Shown piece by piece: positions 32,639 to 45,107 of a stretch of DNA of 64,000 bases. Each line of letters opens with the position of its first letter. Positions within the stretch are counted from its first letter, which is position 1. Both the position numbers and the translations under genes were made by a program. Below the pieces are notes generated by a model. It was not told the origin of the DNA, searched no databases, and saw only the letters and a list, made by a program, of their open reading frames with translations. Origin of the DNA: Sporobolomyces roseus (Eukaryota > Basidiomycota > Microbotryomycetes > Sporidiobolales > Sporidiobolaceae); assembly GCA_016617785.1 (NCBI GenBank), contig JADILM010000004.1, forward strand, positions 372,001 to 436,000. The letters are read 5' to 3'.

Positions 32639-35065
32639 ATGTCCTATCTGAAACCCCTCCTTCCCTTCTCTTCCTCAACTCCCTCTTCCTCTGCCTCCTC
32701 CTCCAGCTCACTAAAATCTTATCCACCGTCTTCTACCTCCCCTGCCTCCACTGCCAACCGCTCACGATATTTACCTCCTCGTAGAATCTTCTTACCCCTC
32801 CTTCTCCTCGCAGTCGCAAGTTACGCTTTCCTCTCGAGCACCGCCTCCTCCGCACGAAACCCAGCAGCGAATCAGGGAGGAAAAGGAGGCAACTCGTTTT
32901 GGTCTAATCGATTCAGTATGTCACAAGGGAAAGGGCGAGGGAAAGGGAAAGATGGATACAGTGACGAAGAGATGGAGGTTCGATGGCAGAGAGCTACGAA
33001 ACCTTTATCGCTCGAGAGTTCGACGTCCGAGAGATTGAGGGAATGGGAAGAGACTTTGATTGAAGTTGAACCGGGGGAGTGGGTCCAGAAAAACTTAGAG
33101 GTACGCATATCTACCTTCTTCTCGCATCCTAACGTCTTGAAAGACATGCGCTGATGCAGGAGAGGAAAGTGTGCGTAGACTTGTCCGGAGTATCGAATTA
33201 GACCTAATCAGAATGGACAGATGTTGGATAAGGCTCATTTGATTTGGTCCAGCATGAGTACTGAGAGAGTGATGGGCATTCGAAAGGAGATGATTGAGTA
33301 TTTGAGAGGGAGAGAAAAGGAAGGTGCTTTAGAGAGATGGGGTGAAGGGAAAGTGAGTACATTCTCGAGATCTCACTTCCCTTTTCCCTCTGCGGTCTTT
33401 CGCTTTCCCTTCACTGCTCTCGTTCATCGCTCCCATATGAGCGCGAGACTGATCCTTTGATCCCTTCCACAGGGTCTCGTATTCACCGCTGGAAACGCCG
33501 ACACTTTCTCCCGAGTCCTCCTCACGCTCAAAATGCTTCACAACCAACTCTCTTCCCCTCTCCCATCCGAAATCTTCTCCTTCCCCTCAGAAGCTCCCCC
33601 TCACTCCTTACGCCTCGAACTAGAATCCTACAACGCGACTCTTCGAATCGTTAACGCGACTCGTGATTCAACTCGTACCAAGAATTACCATCTCAAAGCT
33701 ACAGCAATCATTCAGTCGAGGTTCAGGGAAGTATTGTATTTGGATAGTGATAATATTCCAGTTGGAAGTTTGGCACCTTTGGATAATTCGGAGGTTCCGG
33801 AGAAAGTTTTAGAGTTGATGAGGACTGAGAATAGGACGGATCCTTGGATTGGGATGGACGGGGAAGAGGTTTGGGGGAAACCTAGTGGGATTTGGGAGAG
33901 TAAGGGGTACAAACGATTGGGGGTTATGTTTTGGTGAGCAGAAATCCGAAATCTTCGTATTCTCGTTCGGTGAGTTGACGATTTTTTATGCCATTGTAGG
34001 CCGGATTATTGGAGGACTATGGCGGATAATCCGATCTGGGCTATCATGGGAGTGCCGTGTAGGGATGAATGGGAACAGGAAGGTAAGACACTCATTCTGA
34101 AACGCAAACAGCGATCAATGTCCTGATTTTCCTCATGTCGGAACAGCTGGTCAAATCTTGGTCGATAAGAAACTTCACCTCGACGCATTACTTCTTGCAG
34201 AGTGGATGATGGATAGCTCGAGATTCAAGTACTGGTTCAAGTATGAATCTTCGCTGTTCACTCTCATCACTTTTGGATACTGACGTTTCCTCGCATTCTA
34301 CGCTACAGTTTCTCGGATGGCGACAAGGACATGTTCCGATTCGCATTCCTCGCCATGCGTAAAAGATGGGCAGTACCAGGTCGATACGTTTCAGTCGGAG
34401 CTCTACCTTCAAACACGTTTACGGGATTCTGCGGCCACTCGATGTTACAACACGATCACCTCGGTCGACCCTTATTCAATCACGCCAACCTCCTCAAACA
34501 GATTCCGAGTGGAGTTCGACAAGGTTACGCTTGGGGAAGATCTCGTCAAATTCGAACTCAATCTTCTTCTCTCACGATTCCTCAAACCTTCGACTCGGCA
34601 AGTTTGGAAGAGACCGATCCTCTCACCGACGATGATATCGATTGCGACATGCTCGCAAACGCTCAAGATAATGGATTAGCGTTAGGAGCCGTTCCTCCCG
34701 GGGAAAAAGGTTATCGGACACGACGACGAGCGGTGGTCGAAAAGGGGATTCGAGCTGGATTTCACGGAGGAGGTTACTCGGCACTATGTATCGATTATCG
34801 CTACGAGGATCCAAGAACAACAGAGCAAATCGATACGACAAAACTTGCAGTCGCCCAGTTCTCCCCGAATCCGAAGAATCTCACGATGGGCGAATTGGCG
34901 AAAGAGGTCGATGTTTGCTATTGCGCGAGTGGGGATGGGTTTGAGACGAGGATGTGTGGTCAAGATTGGACGGAAGTTGTGAGTTGGGCAGATGATCCGA
35001 GGTTGAAAGGATTCGAGGATGCTTTCTTCAAGGAGGGAGGCAAGCTGAATGGGGTCGGGTTCTAG
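32639..35065 (+). CDS. GT71-family mannosyltransferase (MNN1/MNN2-like)
   Basis: Golgi type II glycosyltransferase of the 'mannosyltransferase putative' family, which adds mannose to cell-wall or secreted glycans. The start MSYLKPLLPFSSS gives a Ser-rich cytosolic tail, then a signal-anchor (RIFLPLLLLAVASYAFLSS, about residues 48-68). The lumenal region includes GLVFTAGNADTFSRVLLTLKMLH, KATAIIQSRFREVLYLDSDNIPV (the DSD is the DxD-type metal site), DPWIGMDGEEVWGKPSGIWESK, then GQILVDKKLHLDALLLAEWM and SDGDKDMFRFAFLAMRK. Introns are near 33101, 33170, 33353, 33934, 34083 and 34241. Exon MLDKAHLIW is joined through donor gtgtgc. The long C-terminal half (CGHSMLQHDHLGRPLFNHANLL onwards) is a fungal extension. 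The stop is at 35063-35065. Confidence 0.82.
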
Positions 35066-35794
35066 AGTGATGGAGAAAGGATATTACATAGATATTGTGA
35101 CGACTATTAGCTATAGAGAGAATGTAAAACTACCACTTGAGAACGATGCGATCGGAAGAATTGCGAGAGACTGTCCGCTCGCTTTTCTCTATTTTGACAT
35201 AATGCCGCTCTCGAGACATCACGTGCATCTCGTCGTTGTAATGGACCTTGATACTGTTCCTCGAGAAATTTGTAGTTGCGAAACTTGACTTTGAGCGAGA
35301 TTGTTCGATTCTTTCGCTGGTACCTCCAACATGCTTTCCTCTCAACCTCATCCCGAGCTTCGATACTCTCTCATTCGATCAACAAGTTGGACATGGGATT
35401 TACAGGAGCCTGACCTGTACGTCCAGTGCTTCTCTCGGTCTTCCCTTCCCGTGAGTTGAGTGATGAGATCGAGGCAAGGAGCGTGCCTCGTGCAGGAGGA
35501 GGTGGGCAGATAGGGAAGGAGATCAACGGTACCGAGTGCCATGAGCTGGTTGCAGTAGCTTGCAACAGCTTGTGCGAGGAGCAGGAGCCATTCAAAAGGG
35601 TTGATCTTGGAAAGGTCCTACCAGCTCATCCAGCCTTTACAAAGAGCGAAGTCCACTTGCTGATACCTCTTCAGTATGTGTAGTGTCCTCCTCACTAGCC
35701 CGAACACTTCTCGAACCGCTTCTCCTCAGCTCCCCTCCGCTTTGCCCGAATTTCCCGACCTCGACTCTCTCTATCATTCCCCCTCTCACCGAAC
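35066..35794. other. Intergenic region between GT71 and large membrane protein gene
   Basis: 729 bp between two same-strand genes. It holds the GT71 3' UTR and the promoter of the next gene, with a CT-rich tract directly upstream of the ATG (about 35690-35790). Open frames of 70-85 codons occur on both strands but have no start context, family motif or splice logic. I see no gene here. Confidence 0.4.
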
Positions 35795-38700
35795 ATGCCG
35801 TCTCCTCCCGATAGTTCGAACTCAGACTCAGCCCCTACCGTCGCTTCGAATGTAAAGAAGTCGCCCTCGACCCGAATTTCGCAACTCGTTTCTCGCTTCG
35901 AACCTCCGACAGCTCAACCTGGCCCCGGCTCGCCTGTCGAGTCCTCCTCCAACTCTATTTCGCTCCAACTCCCGATAGAAGCTGCCGCACTCTCGAGAAG
36001 TTGGTCAAAGTTGGCAGGTGGTCGAGTTGAACAGAATGTCAAGAGGTTTTCGACGGATGCGCAGCCGAAGGAAGGAGTGATGACAAAGCGAAGGGAATCA
36101 GTCAAGTCGATCGACTTCGTAGAGGGAACGGTGGAGGGGATGGATTGGACACCTCGAACACGACCTCCCGTCTCGACAGCGAAAACAGACCCTACTCTTT
36201 CAACCATTTCGCCTGTCCCTCCTCCGGCGGCTCGCTTTCGACACTTTACAAGATCGTACACAAATACGGAGCCGAACGCAAGACGAGAGACCAAACCTCC
36301 GGGGGCCGCTTCAACCAAGTCTTCGGCGGCTCAAACTGTCCTCGTTCCAGCTTCCGTATCTTTGGGTGCCGACGGACAGACGAAGATGAAGATTCAGAAA
36401 GCTGCAGTAGGAGATGAGACGAGATCAAGCACAGCTGTCAAGGCGGAGAAATCACAACATCGGCCTGCTACGATTCAGCTGACCTCCAGCTTGACGCCCC
36501 CTCTCCCTTCACCCGTACCCTCGTACTCCTCAACGACTCCACCTCTATCTGCACCTTCTTTCGCCAGCTCGGAGGAAACCATTGTCGACCGACCGCCCCA
36601 GATTCGACCTGCGTTAAGCCACCTACAAACTTCGCTCACTTTCGCTTCAACCGAAAAATCTTTCAGCAGCCCTCCTCTCACAAAGTCTGCCTCTTTCTTC
36701 GACGAACATTCCCTCTCCCCTCCGCCTTCCTCACCTCTGCCTTTCCCCCTCGACCTCCCATCACTAGCTTCTCGTCCAGGTCTCTCTCGAGGCGGTACCA
36801 GTTTCCGCACGACTTCTACCGCTGCCACCCACTCTTATCCTGCACATCAGATCTTCGCACGAGATGCTGCACCACTACATCTACCAGATCTCGATGCGAC
36901 TCTCGAAGGACTCGGAGGCTCGCCCGAATTCTCGAAAGTTCCGGTCAACCTCGAGATGAGCAGAGGCCAACGGCAATCGAAGAGTCACAAACCGGTGGAG
37001 ATGTGCGAGGTAGGGAAAGATGGAAAGGGTGAAAAGAGCTTTGGAAGCGAGGAGGAGGAGAAAGCTTGGAATGATTGGGTAAGAGGGAAACCGCCGGGTC
37101 TGTGGACAAGATTGGTGAGGCAGGTAAAAGGAGGGAAAGAACTCGAGGATGATAAGGAGCGCTTACTTGACGGAGACGCAGAAACGGCGGGTTTGACGAA
37201 AGAACAACACCTTCGTTCCCTCATCTTCCCACCTTTCCATCGACTATCTCCAGACGTTACCCTCACGGATCTCAAGTCGAACACTCTACGACCTCCCTCG
37301 TTCCTCAGCGCGAACTCGTTACTCCAGACCGCAGCAGATGGAATCCTCAATCTCTTTGGAAGTGCTGCTGGGATTCGAATGACAACGGTCGAAGGTCTGA
37401 GGGATCTCATGCAGCAAGCTCACTGCCTCTCGTCTCACTCTGATTCATGCTGACGATAGCAAGTGCAGGATGATCACTTTGCTCGTCACCTCTGCCTCTC
37501 CATCTCTCTCCCTTCTCACCGTCTCCGCTCCTTCGACTGCCCAATCATTTGTCGAGACCTCCACCTTCCGCACCCTATTCATCACTATACCGTCAGCACT
37601 ATCCCTCGATTTCGCTTCAGCCTTTGGACAAGCCCTTCTCTTCCTATTTCTCCTCTCCTTCTTCGCATTTCTCGGACTTTACGAGTTCTATCGGTTCACA
37701 GGTGGATGGCAGGGACCAACAGGAGTCATTCGAAGGGGAGAGACGGATCTTGGAGAAGGCTTCGACAGAGAGGACCTACACGTTCGGAAGAAGCGGTTTC
37801 GAGACAGAAAAGGTTGGAGGATCGCAGTCACTTTCTTCCTCACGAGTATCTACCTTCCACTCTCGAAACTCTCGCTCTCGGCACTATTCTGGGAGCGTGG
37901 ATACTGGCCATCGGAACTACTCGGAACGGAACCGTCAAACGATCGATGCTTTACGACGATTCCGACCGGAGGAAAAGGATTCAACTCGGCAATCGTCATC
38001 TTTCCGGTCGCACTCTGTGTTCTCGGGATCCTCGCGATTGGGCTCCCCTGCAGGATGTACCGAGTCGTTCAGAATTCTAAACCAACCGTCGACAGGTTTA
38101 CTGAGTTGGGCGAATTGAGACGGGATCGAAAGGGAGAATGTGAGTCTTTCTTCTCGCTCTACGTTAGGTGCTAGCTGATAAGGTTCGCTCAATAGACGAG
38201 CGACTACTCGACAAAGATCCTTCGCCGTACTCGTTCCTGTACCGAGAATACCGAAGAGAATGGGCAGCTTTTCGAGCGATCTACATGGCAGTGAAGCTAC
38301 TCAACGTCTTCATCGTCGTCTTGATCTCCAACGACAACTGTGTCTTCAAGAATTTCGACGAAACGAAGCTCAGCATCATTCGACAAGGATCCCTCTTCGC
38401 TTTCATGGGTCTATTTTTCCTGCTCGACGTTTATACTCGCCCACAACTTGACGAGATCAGCAATCGGAGTGACAGAATCAGTCGACTGGGATACGTTGGT
38501 ATCTCGCTTTGCGGGTTGCTCGTCGCTCTCTCGGTTCCAGGAAAGAACTTCTTCGAGAATTCGGCGGTAGTCATCATCAATGCGTTCGCTTACTCTTTCA
38601 AGTGAGTCAGCCTTCCACTTCAGCTACCTTACTTGGCGCGCTGAATCGGATCCTCTACCTCGCAGCATTTACTTCTCAATCATCGGAACTCAGCTTTTGA

Positions 38701-40753
38701 AACGCTTCGTCAAACGAGTTCAACGGCGACTCGACTTCTCGATCGACATCTTCTCCCCCAAACTAGACATCGAGAAGCATATCAGTCGAAGGGTATGGCA
38801 AGAAACAATCTCGACTTTGTACGTTCCCGCTTCGAATTGCGAGCTGCTTGAGGTTGACAATTTGATCCCTCACAGATTCTTCACTTCACCCGAATTCGCT
38901 ATGAAGCCCGATACGAAGCTCGTCTATACACAGGACTCGGAATTCGCACCTTATCTACTTCACTTTCAGGGATCAACGGCAGAACGGCATGCAGAGAATC
39001 TCAAGGTCCGTTTCTTCGTTTGCATCTCCTCGCTTCATGAGCTCACATCCCCGTCAATTTCAGATACTTCGTGCAATCGGTCTCGACGCCTACATAGACG
39101 CAGTCGCCGCTCAACGGCACCTCAAAGGCTCTTCGCATGTTCACAAGCTTCGCGAGAAGCTGCAGCATGAACTCGCCGGTCCAGACATTTATTATCGACC
39201 TCCTTCGTCCCTTCCGCCAGCGTTCACCAGCTTCTTCGGACGTCTTGATATCGCGCCCTTCCCCTTCGTCGCCATCTTTCGCTTCGACCATGACCCCGAG
39301 AACCCACTCTATCTTTCTTCTCTCGACGCACTGGAGGAACTCGTTCGACAGCAGGACATCCCAGAAGTCCGCTCGGCTCGCAAAATCCGACTACTACTGC
39401 GAGCTCTCGAAGGTCAGCCCATCTACGCTCCTCGCATCGAAACGAAGTCGCTGGAGAAGAAGAAAGGATTCGGTTTCGAGTACCAGGTCACCTACGAAAT
39501 CGCGACTCTCAAGATCGAACGAAATTCTTCATTCCTCTGGCAAGGCTACAACTACTCGAGTGGCTTCGAGGTCTCGCTCGATTACAAGGACGGACGAGGA
39601 ATCGACAGTACCGGCAAACCATGCTCAGGCATCGAACTGGTGCTACCCGCCAGTCGATGCGGTATTCTCGCCGACTTCTCCCTTACGAAACCTCTCGCAA
39701 CTCTCCTCCGCAACAACCGAGAAGTCATCGAGAAGCGACTCCCTCTCATTGAAGATGCTTTGAATCGACACCGGCATTTCTTCGCAAAGGAGTTCGACTC
39801 GAAAGGCTGCACCCTCTCCTACGAATTCCTCACTTCCGTCTTTGCCGAAAATCATCGATCAGTCACTCAGCTTGCCGAAACCCTGGAGGAGACGGAGACC
39901 AATGACAAGGTTCGAAGAATGGTTCAGAATCATCCCGCTACTTTCAGATCGCTGGAGGAGAGGATGGAGTCTGTCAGAAGCAATCGACTCCGAGCCTACT
40001 GGATGGTGTACTTTGATGATCTGTGGAGAAGAAACGGAGTATTCAGGTCGAAACCGAATGATTTCTCGCCTCACTACAGCTCATCGATTTGCGTAAGTCT
40101 CTAGTTCTCCCTGCCGCACATCTAGCGTAAGTTGACCCGAAAATACGCTCCAGTATCGACCGATGCCTCGTGCTCAGCTCGAAGCTTTCCTCAACGAACG
40201 AGGTTTCCCTACAAAAGGTCGAGCGTTCTTCTCGTCTGGTTTTCTGAACCGTATCTACGTGAGTATTTCAAACTCCTCTCTTACCCTCTCGCCCGCTGAC
40301 GCATTTCTCTCTCAGCTGGTCCTTGACGAGATCGCTTTCTCCTCGACAGATCACGCCGTCCCGATTCATCTCGCTTCCGATCCAGATCAGCCGATTCACT
40401 ATTCTTCCCTTCCTCGCAAACTCGTCCCACCTGAAGTCTCCGAAACGACGAATCTATCCCGTATTACAGCTGGAACAGGCGATGGAACAAATGAGGACGA
40501 CAGAGACATCAGAGCAAGGAGGAACTTCCTGTTTGAACAAGCGTTCGATAGACCACGACCTCCTTTCTCTTCGGGTCAAAGGATGGACGCTGTCAAGTAC
40601 TTCTTTACAGTGCGAGTGAAGAAGGGAACGAAGAAATGGTTAGGATGGACTCTGAACGAGACGGATCATCGGCAAAGAGGATTTGAGGATGAGATCTTGT
40701 TTGACTTGAGGGAAGGGAAGGAAGGGTGGGAGATTCCTCGTATCTCGCATTGA
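35795..40753 (+). CDS. Large unrecognised polytopic membrane protein
   Basis: No family recognised. The first ~540 residues (MPSPPDSSNSDS onward) are Ser/Pro/Thr-rich and disordered, except for a conserved-looking end (LIFPPFHRLSPDVTLTDLKS). From about 37464 the protein is a membrane domain with helices such as FGQALLFLFLLSFFAFLGLYEFY, WRIAVTFFLTSIYLPLSKLSL, FNSAIVIFPVALCVLGILAIGL and AIYMAVKLLNVFIVVLIS. More helices follow up to FAYSFNIYFSIIGTQLL. After this comes a ~500-residue soluble region with the aromatic-rich stretch SSFLWQGYNYSSGFEVSLDY, probably cytosolic. It ends WEIPRISH. The join of the two halves near 37388-37463 is uncertain (see findings); the alternative is two adjacent genes, which I think unlikely because only about 10-50 bp would separate them. 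Confidence 0.65.
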
Positions 40754-40881
40754 GCTTTCTATAGCTGTTGTTACTATTTACTCTCTCCTATACCTCAACT
40801 TGATTATACCTTTCTAGCTAATTTGGTTACAACAAACACGCATTTTGCAAAATTCTGTGTACAACCTCGTTCTTCCTCGTA

Positions 40882-43800
40882 TTAGTGAGCTGTGATGGGA
40901 GGTGGAGTAGGTAGAGTCATGTCGACGTCCATCGCAGCAAGCATTTCTTCATCCATCTCGTTCATTCCGTTGAAATCGTCCTCGAATTCTGCTTCGGGAG
41001 GTGGTTGTTGCTGTTCATCGTAATCATCTTCGTTTCGATCTCGCTCAGGATCGAGTCCTCGTTGTTTCTCCTCGATCTGTAAGATGGAGAGAGTATTACA
41101 GTAAGCTTCGCGCGACTAGCTGATTGGTCTCTACAGACTCACCTCTTCGACTCCCCAGAGACTCTTGCTACTTTGTTCGAAAGGTTGAGCCATCATCCTC
41201 AAGAAACGTTTCGAATGAGCGATTGCGACATCGGTAGCGAGATTTGTATCTGATTCTTTGATGTATTGACCAATCCATTTCGGCAACTTGTTTCGCTGTT
41301 CGAGGGGAAGAAACAGAATCAGCAACAACTCACTCGCAGGATAAATCGGAACTTACTTTGTCTTGCTTTGCGAAACGCTTGAGGATTAACGGGAAGATGT
41401 CAGCGAAAGAAACCCAAGTAATTCGACGAAAGAGAGACGTACCTTGTCAGCGAAGATCATCAATCCGTAATCCGTCTTACCTCGCAGTACACGTCCAACA
41501 CATTGAGCAGCATGCCTCATAGCGTCGAAAGTCAAGAAATCGTTCTCCCTGATTCGATAAGTATCCCTCAAGAATTCCAATCGAGCTTTGAGGATACGAG
41601 ATTCGGTGTACTGTGCGTGGAAGAAGTTTGTCGATCAGTAGAGATAACATGAAGATCGCAAGAGTCTCGAACGCACTTGATAAGGGATTCCGAACATGAT
41701 TACTGCTCGTCCGTAATTGTGATCGAAATCGATTCCTTCTGAAACTTTCCCTCGAGCGACGGAGAGCAGACACGCTCCTCGACCATTGTCGCAAGCCTGC
41801 GAGCGAAAGGATGCTGTCGGTCACAGAGAGATGCAAAGACTGAAAGAGAATCTCGCTCACCCTGCGATAGTTCTCAAGTGCAGCAGAAGTTTCGATAGCA
41901 TCGGGAGTTTCGATAAAGATCAATTTGTGCTTGAGTACTTCGTTCAAGATACCCTGCGTCGTCAAAAGGCCTTGCTCAATCGCTCGCTCGAAAGAGTGAG
42001 AGTTTGAGAAGAGACGAGAGACTCACCATTTCATTCCAAGCACTGACGATACTCTCCATGTAAAGATAACTCGGGAAGAAAGCGACTACTCCATCCGGTA
42101 CGGCTTTGCAATACTCGACGAGGAGAGTACCAAAGTTTCGAACGACGGCGGGATCATTCCGAACTTCGAATCTTGATGAAATCTCTACTTGATCTGAACC
42201 TCGAGTGACGACCTGTACAATCGCTGCCGGATTCAAAATCAGCTTCAATACAAGAACAGGCGTCGAAACTAGGAGGACGTACGAGAGGTAAGAAACAATC
42301 CCTCGTCAAAGTCATGACATACGATTCAAGCACCGTCGCTTCGAATCCCAACATTCTCGGATACATATCCAATGGACTCAAAGTTCCACTCGTAATGACG
42401 ACACTCGAGAACCTTTCGAAAACAGGTTTGATCGCCAAACTCGCGTCGAGGCAAACCAAGTGGAAAACTGGATTCGGTACGGTCGCGTTGTCGGTTTCGA
42501 ACGGTTCGAGTAGGAGTCGGAAGCCTTCGTGGTAGGTCGAGACGAGAGTGGCGAAGGCAGCTACTTTCTGTAAAGCGGAGTATTCGTCGATTCGGGTGAG
42601 TTGCAGAGTTCGAACTAGTGAGGAAAGTCGTTCGGCGCAGAACCTGTAGGTCGACAAATTCAGTGCTCAAGCCTTCTCCGCGGAGACTGAACAACAGACT
42701 ACGACCTACTTGAGAGGTTTCCGTTCGATGAAAGTGATATCCTTGAGATGTTGTAAGAATGATAAAGGAGTTTCCGCAACTACGTGAAGTACCCTCATCC
42801 TGGTCTGTGCACCATTCCTACTACTTAGTCAAGCTCGCGACTAAGACGAAGAAACGAGCGCACCTTGAGATACTCGACAAACCTCGCCAAGAACGCAGTG
42901 AAATGTTCAGCTCTTCGAATATTTCCCGGAATCGCTTCTTGCAACAACTCGGCCGGTAACACTGAGAGATCCGACACTTCCCCCCATCAGCTACTTCGAA
43001 TAGAGAGCGACGGATGGAGAGCCGGGAAGACTCACCAGGATTAGCCATGAAATCTTCATCCTCAATCGCACCCCTCGCTGCTCCTTCATCATCATCGTCC
43101 CCACCTCCACCTTCCGACAGTCCCTCAACTAATTTCCTATACTCGTCTTCTAATCGCTCTGCATCGTTCGCTTTGATCCTGCAAGAAGGTAGCTCCATCG
43201 AATCAGCAATGAAACGGATTCGAAGACAGGTGCAGACTTACTCTTCGATTTTAGCTGTGAGAGTTTCGACACTTCTGGCAGCGGTATCCAACATAGGTCT
43301 CGTCAGATCAATAGACAAAGATTCAATACAAACGTTATCTGTCAAACGCTCCCTTATCTCATCAGCTCTCTTGACTTGAAGAGAATGAGAAAGTGGAGAC
43401 GACGAACCGATATTGTGAGCTTCATCAAAAACGACAATTGAATCTTTCGACATGTGTTTCGATACTTGTTCTGCTACTTTCGGATCCAAGAGGTAGTGGA
43501 AAGAATAAATGATGACTGAAGCATGCATGAACTGTTTATACTCAATCGGATTACACTTAGCTCACTAAGGAGAGAGTGAAAGACGAGAGAGAGAGAGAGA
43601 GAGGCGTACCATGCGACGAATTGCGAAATAAGGACAAATCCCATGTTCCTCTCCATATCGTTTGATATCATCAATCGTATGAACTCCATAAGGCACTAAA
43701 TGATCCTGATCCAATTCTCCCAAATTCTACCCTTTCCCCCAACACACTCTCTCATCAGCTTCCCCTCATTATCAACAAACATTGTAGAGAGAGAGAGAAA

Positions 43801-44467
43801 AGAAAAACGTACCTCATGGAAAGAGCACAATTCGATAGATTCAGGATCTTGAGTCCATTTCTCTTTCGCAACTGAATTAGTCATATCCCTACACCTAGCA
43901 TCTACTGCTTTACCCTTCTTCTCGTGTCGGACTTGAGGATGAATGCATAAGTTCTTGCGAGATGATAAACCTATCCCTAAGAAATCTCCATCGTCTAAAT
44001 CATATACTTCTTTCCTAAAAAACACACCCTCACAACGTTAAGAAGTCAGTATGTGTGTGAGAGAGAGAGAGAGAAGGGAGAAGACGTGTACCGGTATTGC
44101 ATGAGCCTCTTCAATTCTGCCAAAGCTTTTTCAATCTCGGGTACAGTTCTCGAACAATAAATCAATTTCCTTTCTGGTCTACCCTCCTTTCTCTCATGCT
44201 ACCTCTCACACACTCTCCCTTTATCAGCACCTTTCCCAATCTTCATCTCGATAGAGAGAGAGAGAGAGATTTTTAAGAGCTCACGTATTGATAAGCTACG
44301 ATGAGGGATAAAAGTGAAACTGTTTTACCCGTACCAGAAGGCATTTCGAGGACACAATGACCTTTTGCATCCAAGGAACGTTTGAGATCACACACGTAGG
44401 CGTATTGTTCCGGGTACATCTTGTCGTAAGGGAAAATGAATTCCATTGAATCAATGAAGAACCTCAT
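40882..44467 (-). CDS. RAD3: RAD3/XPD 5'-3' DNA helicase of TFIIH
   Basis: Fe-S cluster helicase subunit of TFIIH, for nucleotide excision repair and Pol II initiation. The start [29 protein letters not shown] matches the very conserved Rad3 N-terminus. Walker A is [13 protein letters not shown]. The four Fe-S cysteines are visible in [20 protein letters not shown] and GICPYF. The DEAH box is [12 protein letters not shown]. Helicase domain 2 has [40 protein letters not shown] and [26 protein letters not shown]. The tail ([15 protein letters not shown] to [12 protein letters not shown]) is acidic, Gln/Pro-rich and species specific. It has about 14 introns; several carry long CT repeats just inside the donor. 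The stop TAA is at 40882-40884. It faces the large membrane protein gene tail to tail, 128 bp apart. Confidence 0.93.
43574..43602. repeat. GA/CT microsatellite inside a RAD3 intron
   Basis: Long run of GA on the plus strand, read as CT on the RAD3 coding strand, starting a few bases after the intron donor gtacgc. Similar runs occur in other RAD3 introns at about 43784-43800, 44055-44075 and 44250-44270. Confidence 0.75.
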
Positions 44468-45107
44468 TGTTTAACTAGATTCTTGAGGGGTGAGAGGAGG
44501 GCTTGAAAGAGGGAGGGAAGGTGGGCTGGGTGAGGGATCGAGAAGGGAAAGGAGATGGGGGAGCCTGTGAGGAGAGAGAGAAGAGGAATGGAGGGTCAGG
44601 TTTTCAAAGTCCTGAGGGAGAATGGGTAATTGCTCAGCTCTTTCTGCCTCGATCGCTTCGTTTCGCTCTGATTCTCGAGCGAGCACGTATTTGTTCCCTG
44701 CTATCCTTTGTGCGAGTTGGGATTTGCTGAGAGCTCCTCGAGTCAGCGCACTCTGATCCCGCTCCGATTCATTCACAATCACCTTGCTTCGCTCGTCTTT
44801 TCCAACACAGCTGATTTAGAGTATAATCTTACCTTGTGTAGGATGTGCAGTTGCTGTGAGATGAAAGTCGATGAGCAAGTTTGATGATCGAAAGTGAACG
44901 AGCGATTCACTTGGTTGATTGACTACCTGGTCGACTGCCTAGCTTGATCTTGAAAGTGTTGGATAATATAGTAGTCGATTCTGAGCAGAGGAGTGAAGAG
45001 GGAAGAGAACACGAGTTCGGCATTCGACATTCGCTCATTCAAGTCTCTCCTTGTTCTCCTTCCTCTCACTCCCTTGAAAAGCTCCTGACTCATTACCCAG
45101 CTAGTTG
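44468..45107. promoter_or_regulatory. Divergent promoter, RAD3/XPD and AKR1
   Basis: A 640-bp spacer between two divergent genes. The XPD side begins with a purine-rich block (44480-44600) that is CT-rich on its coding strand. The open minus-strand frame at 44471-44782 is probably 5' UTR, since the RAD3 N-terminus is fixed by conservation at 44467. No gene called. Confidence 0.45.
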
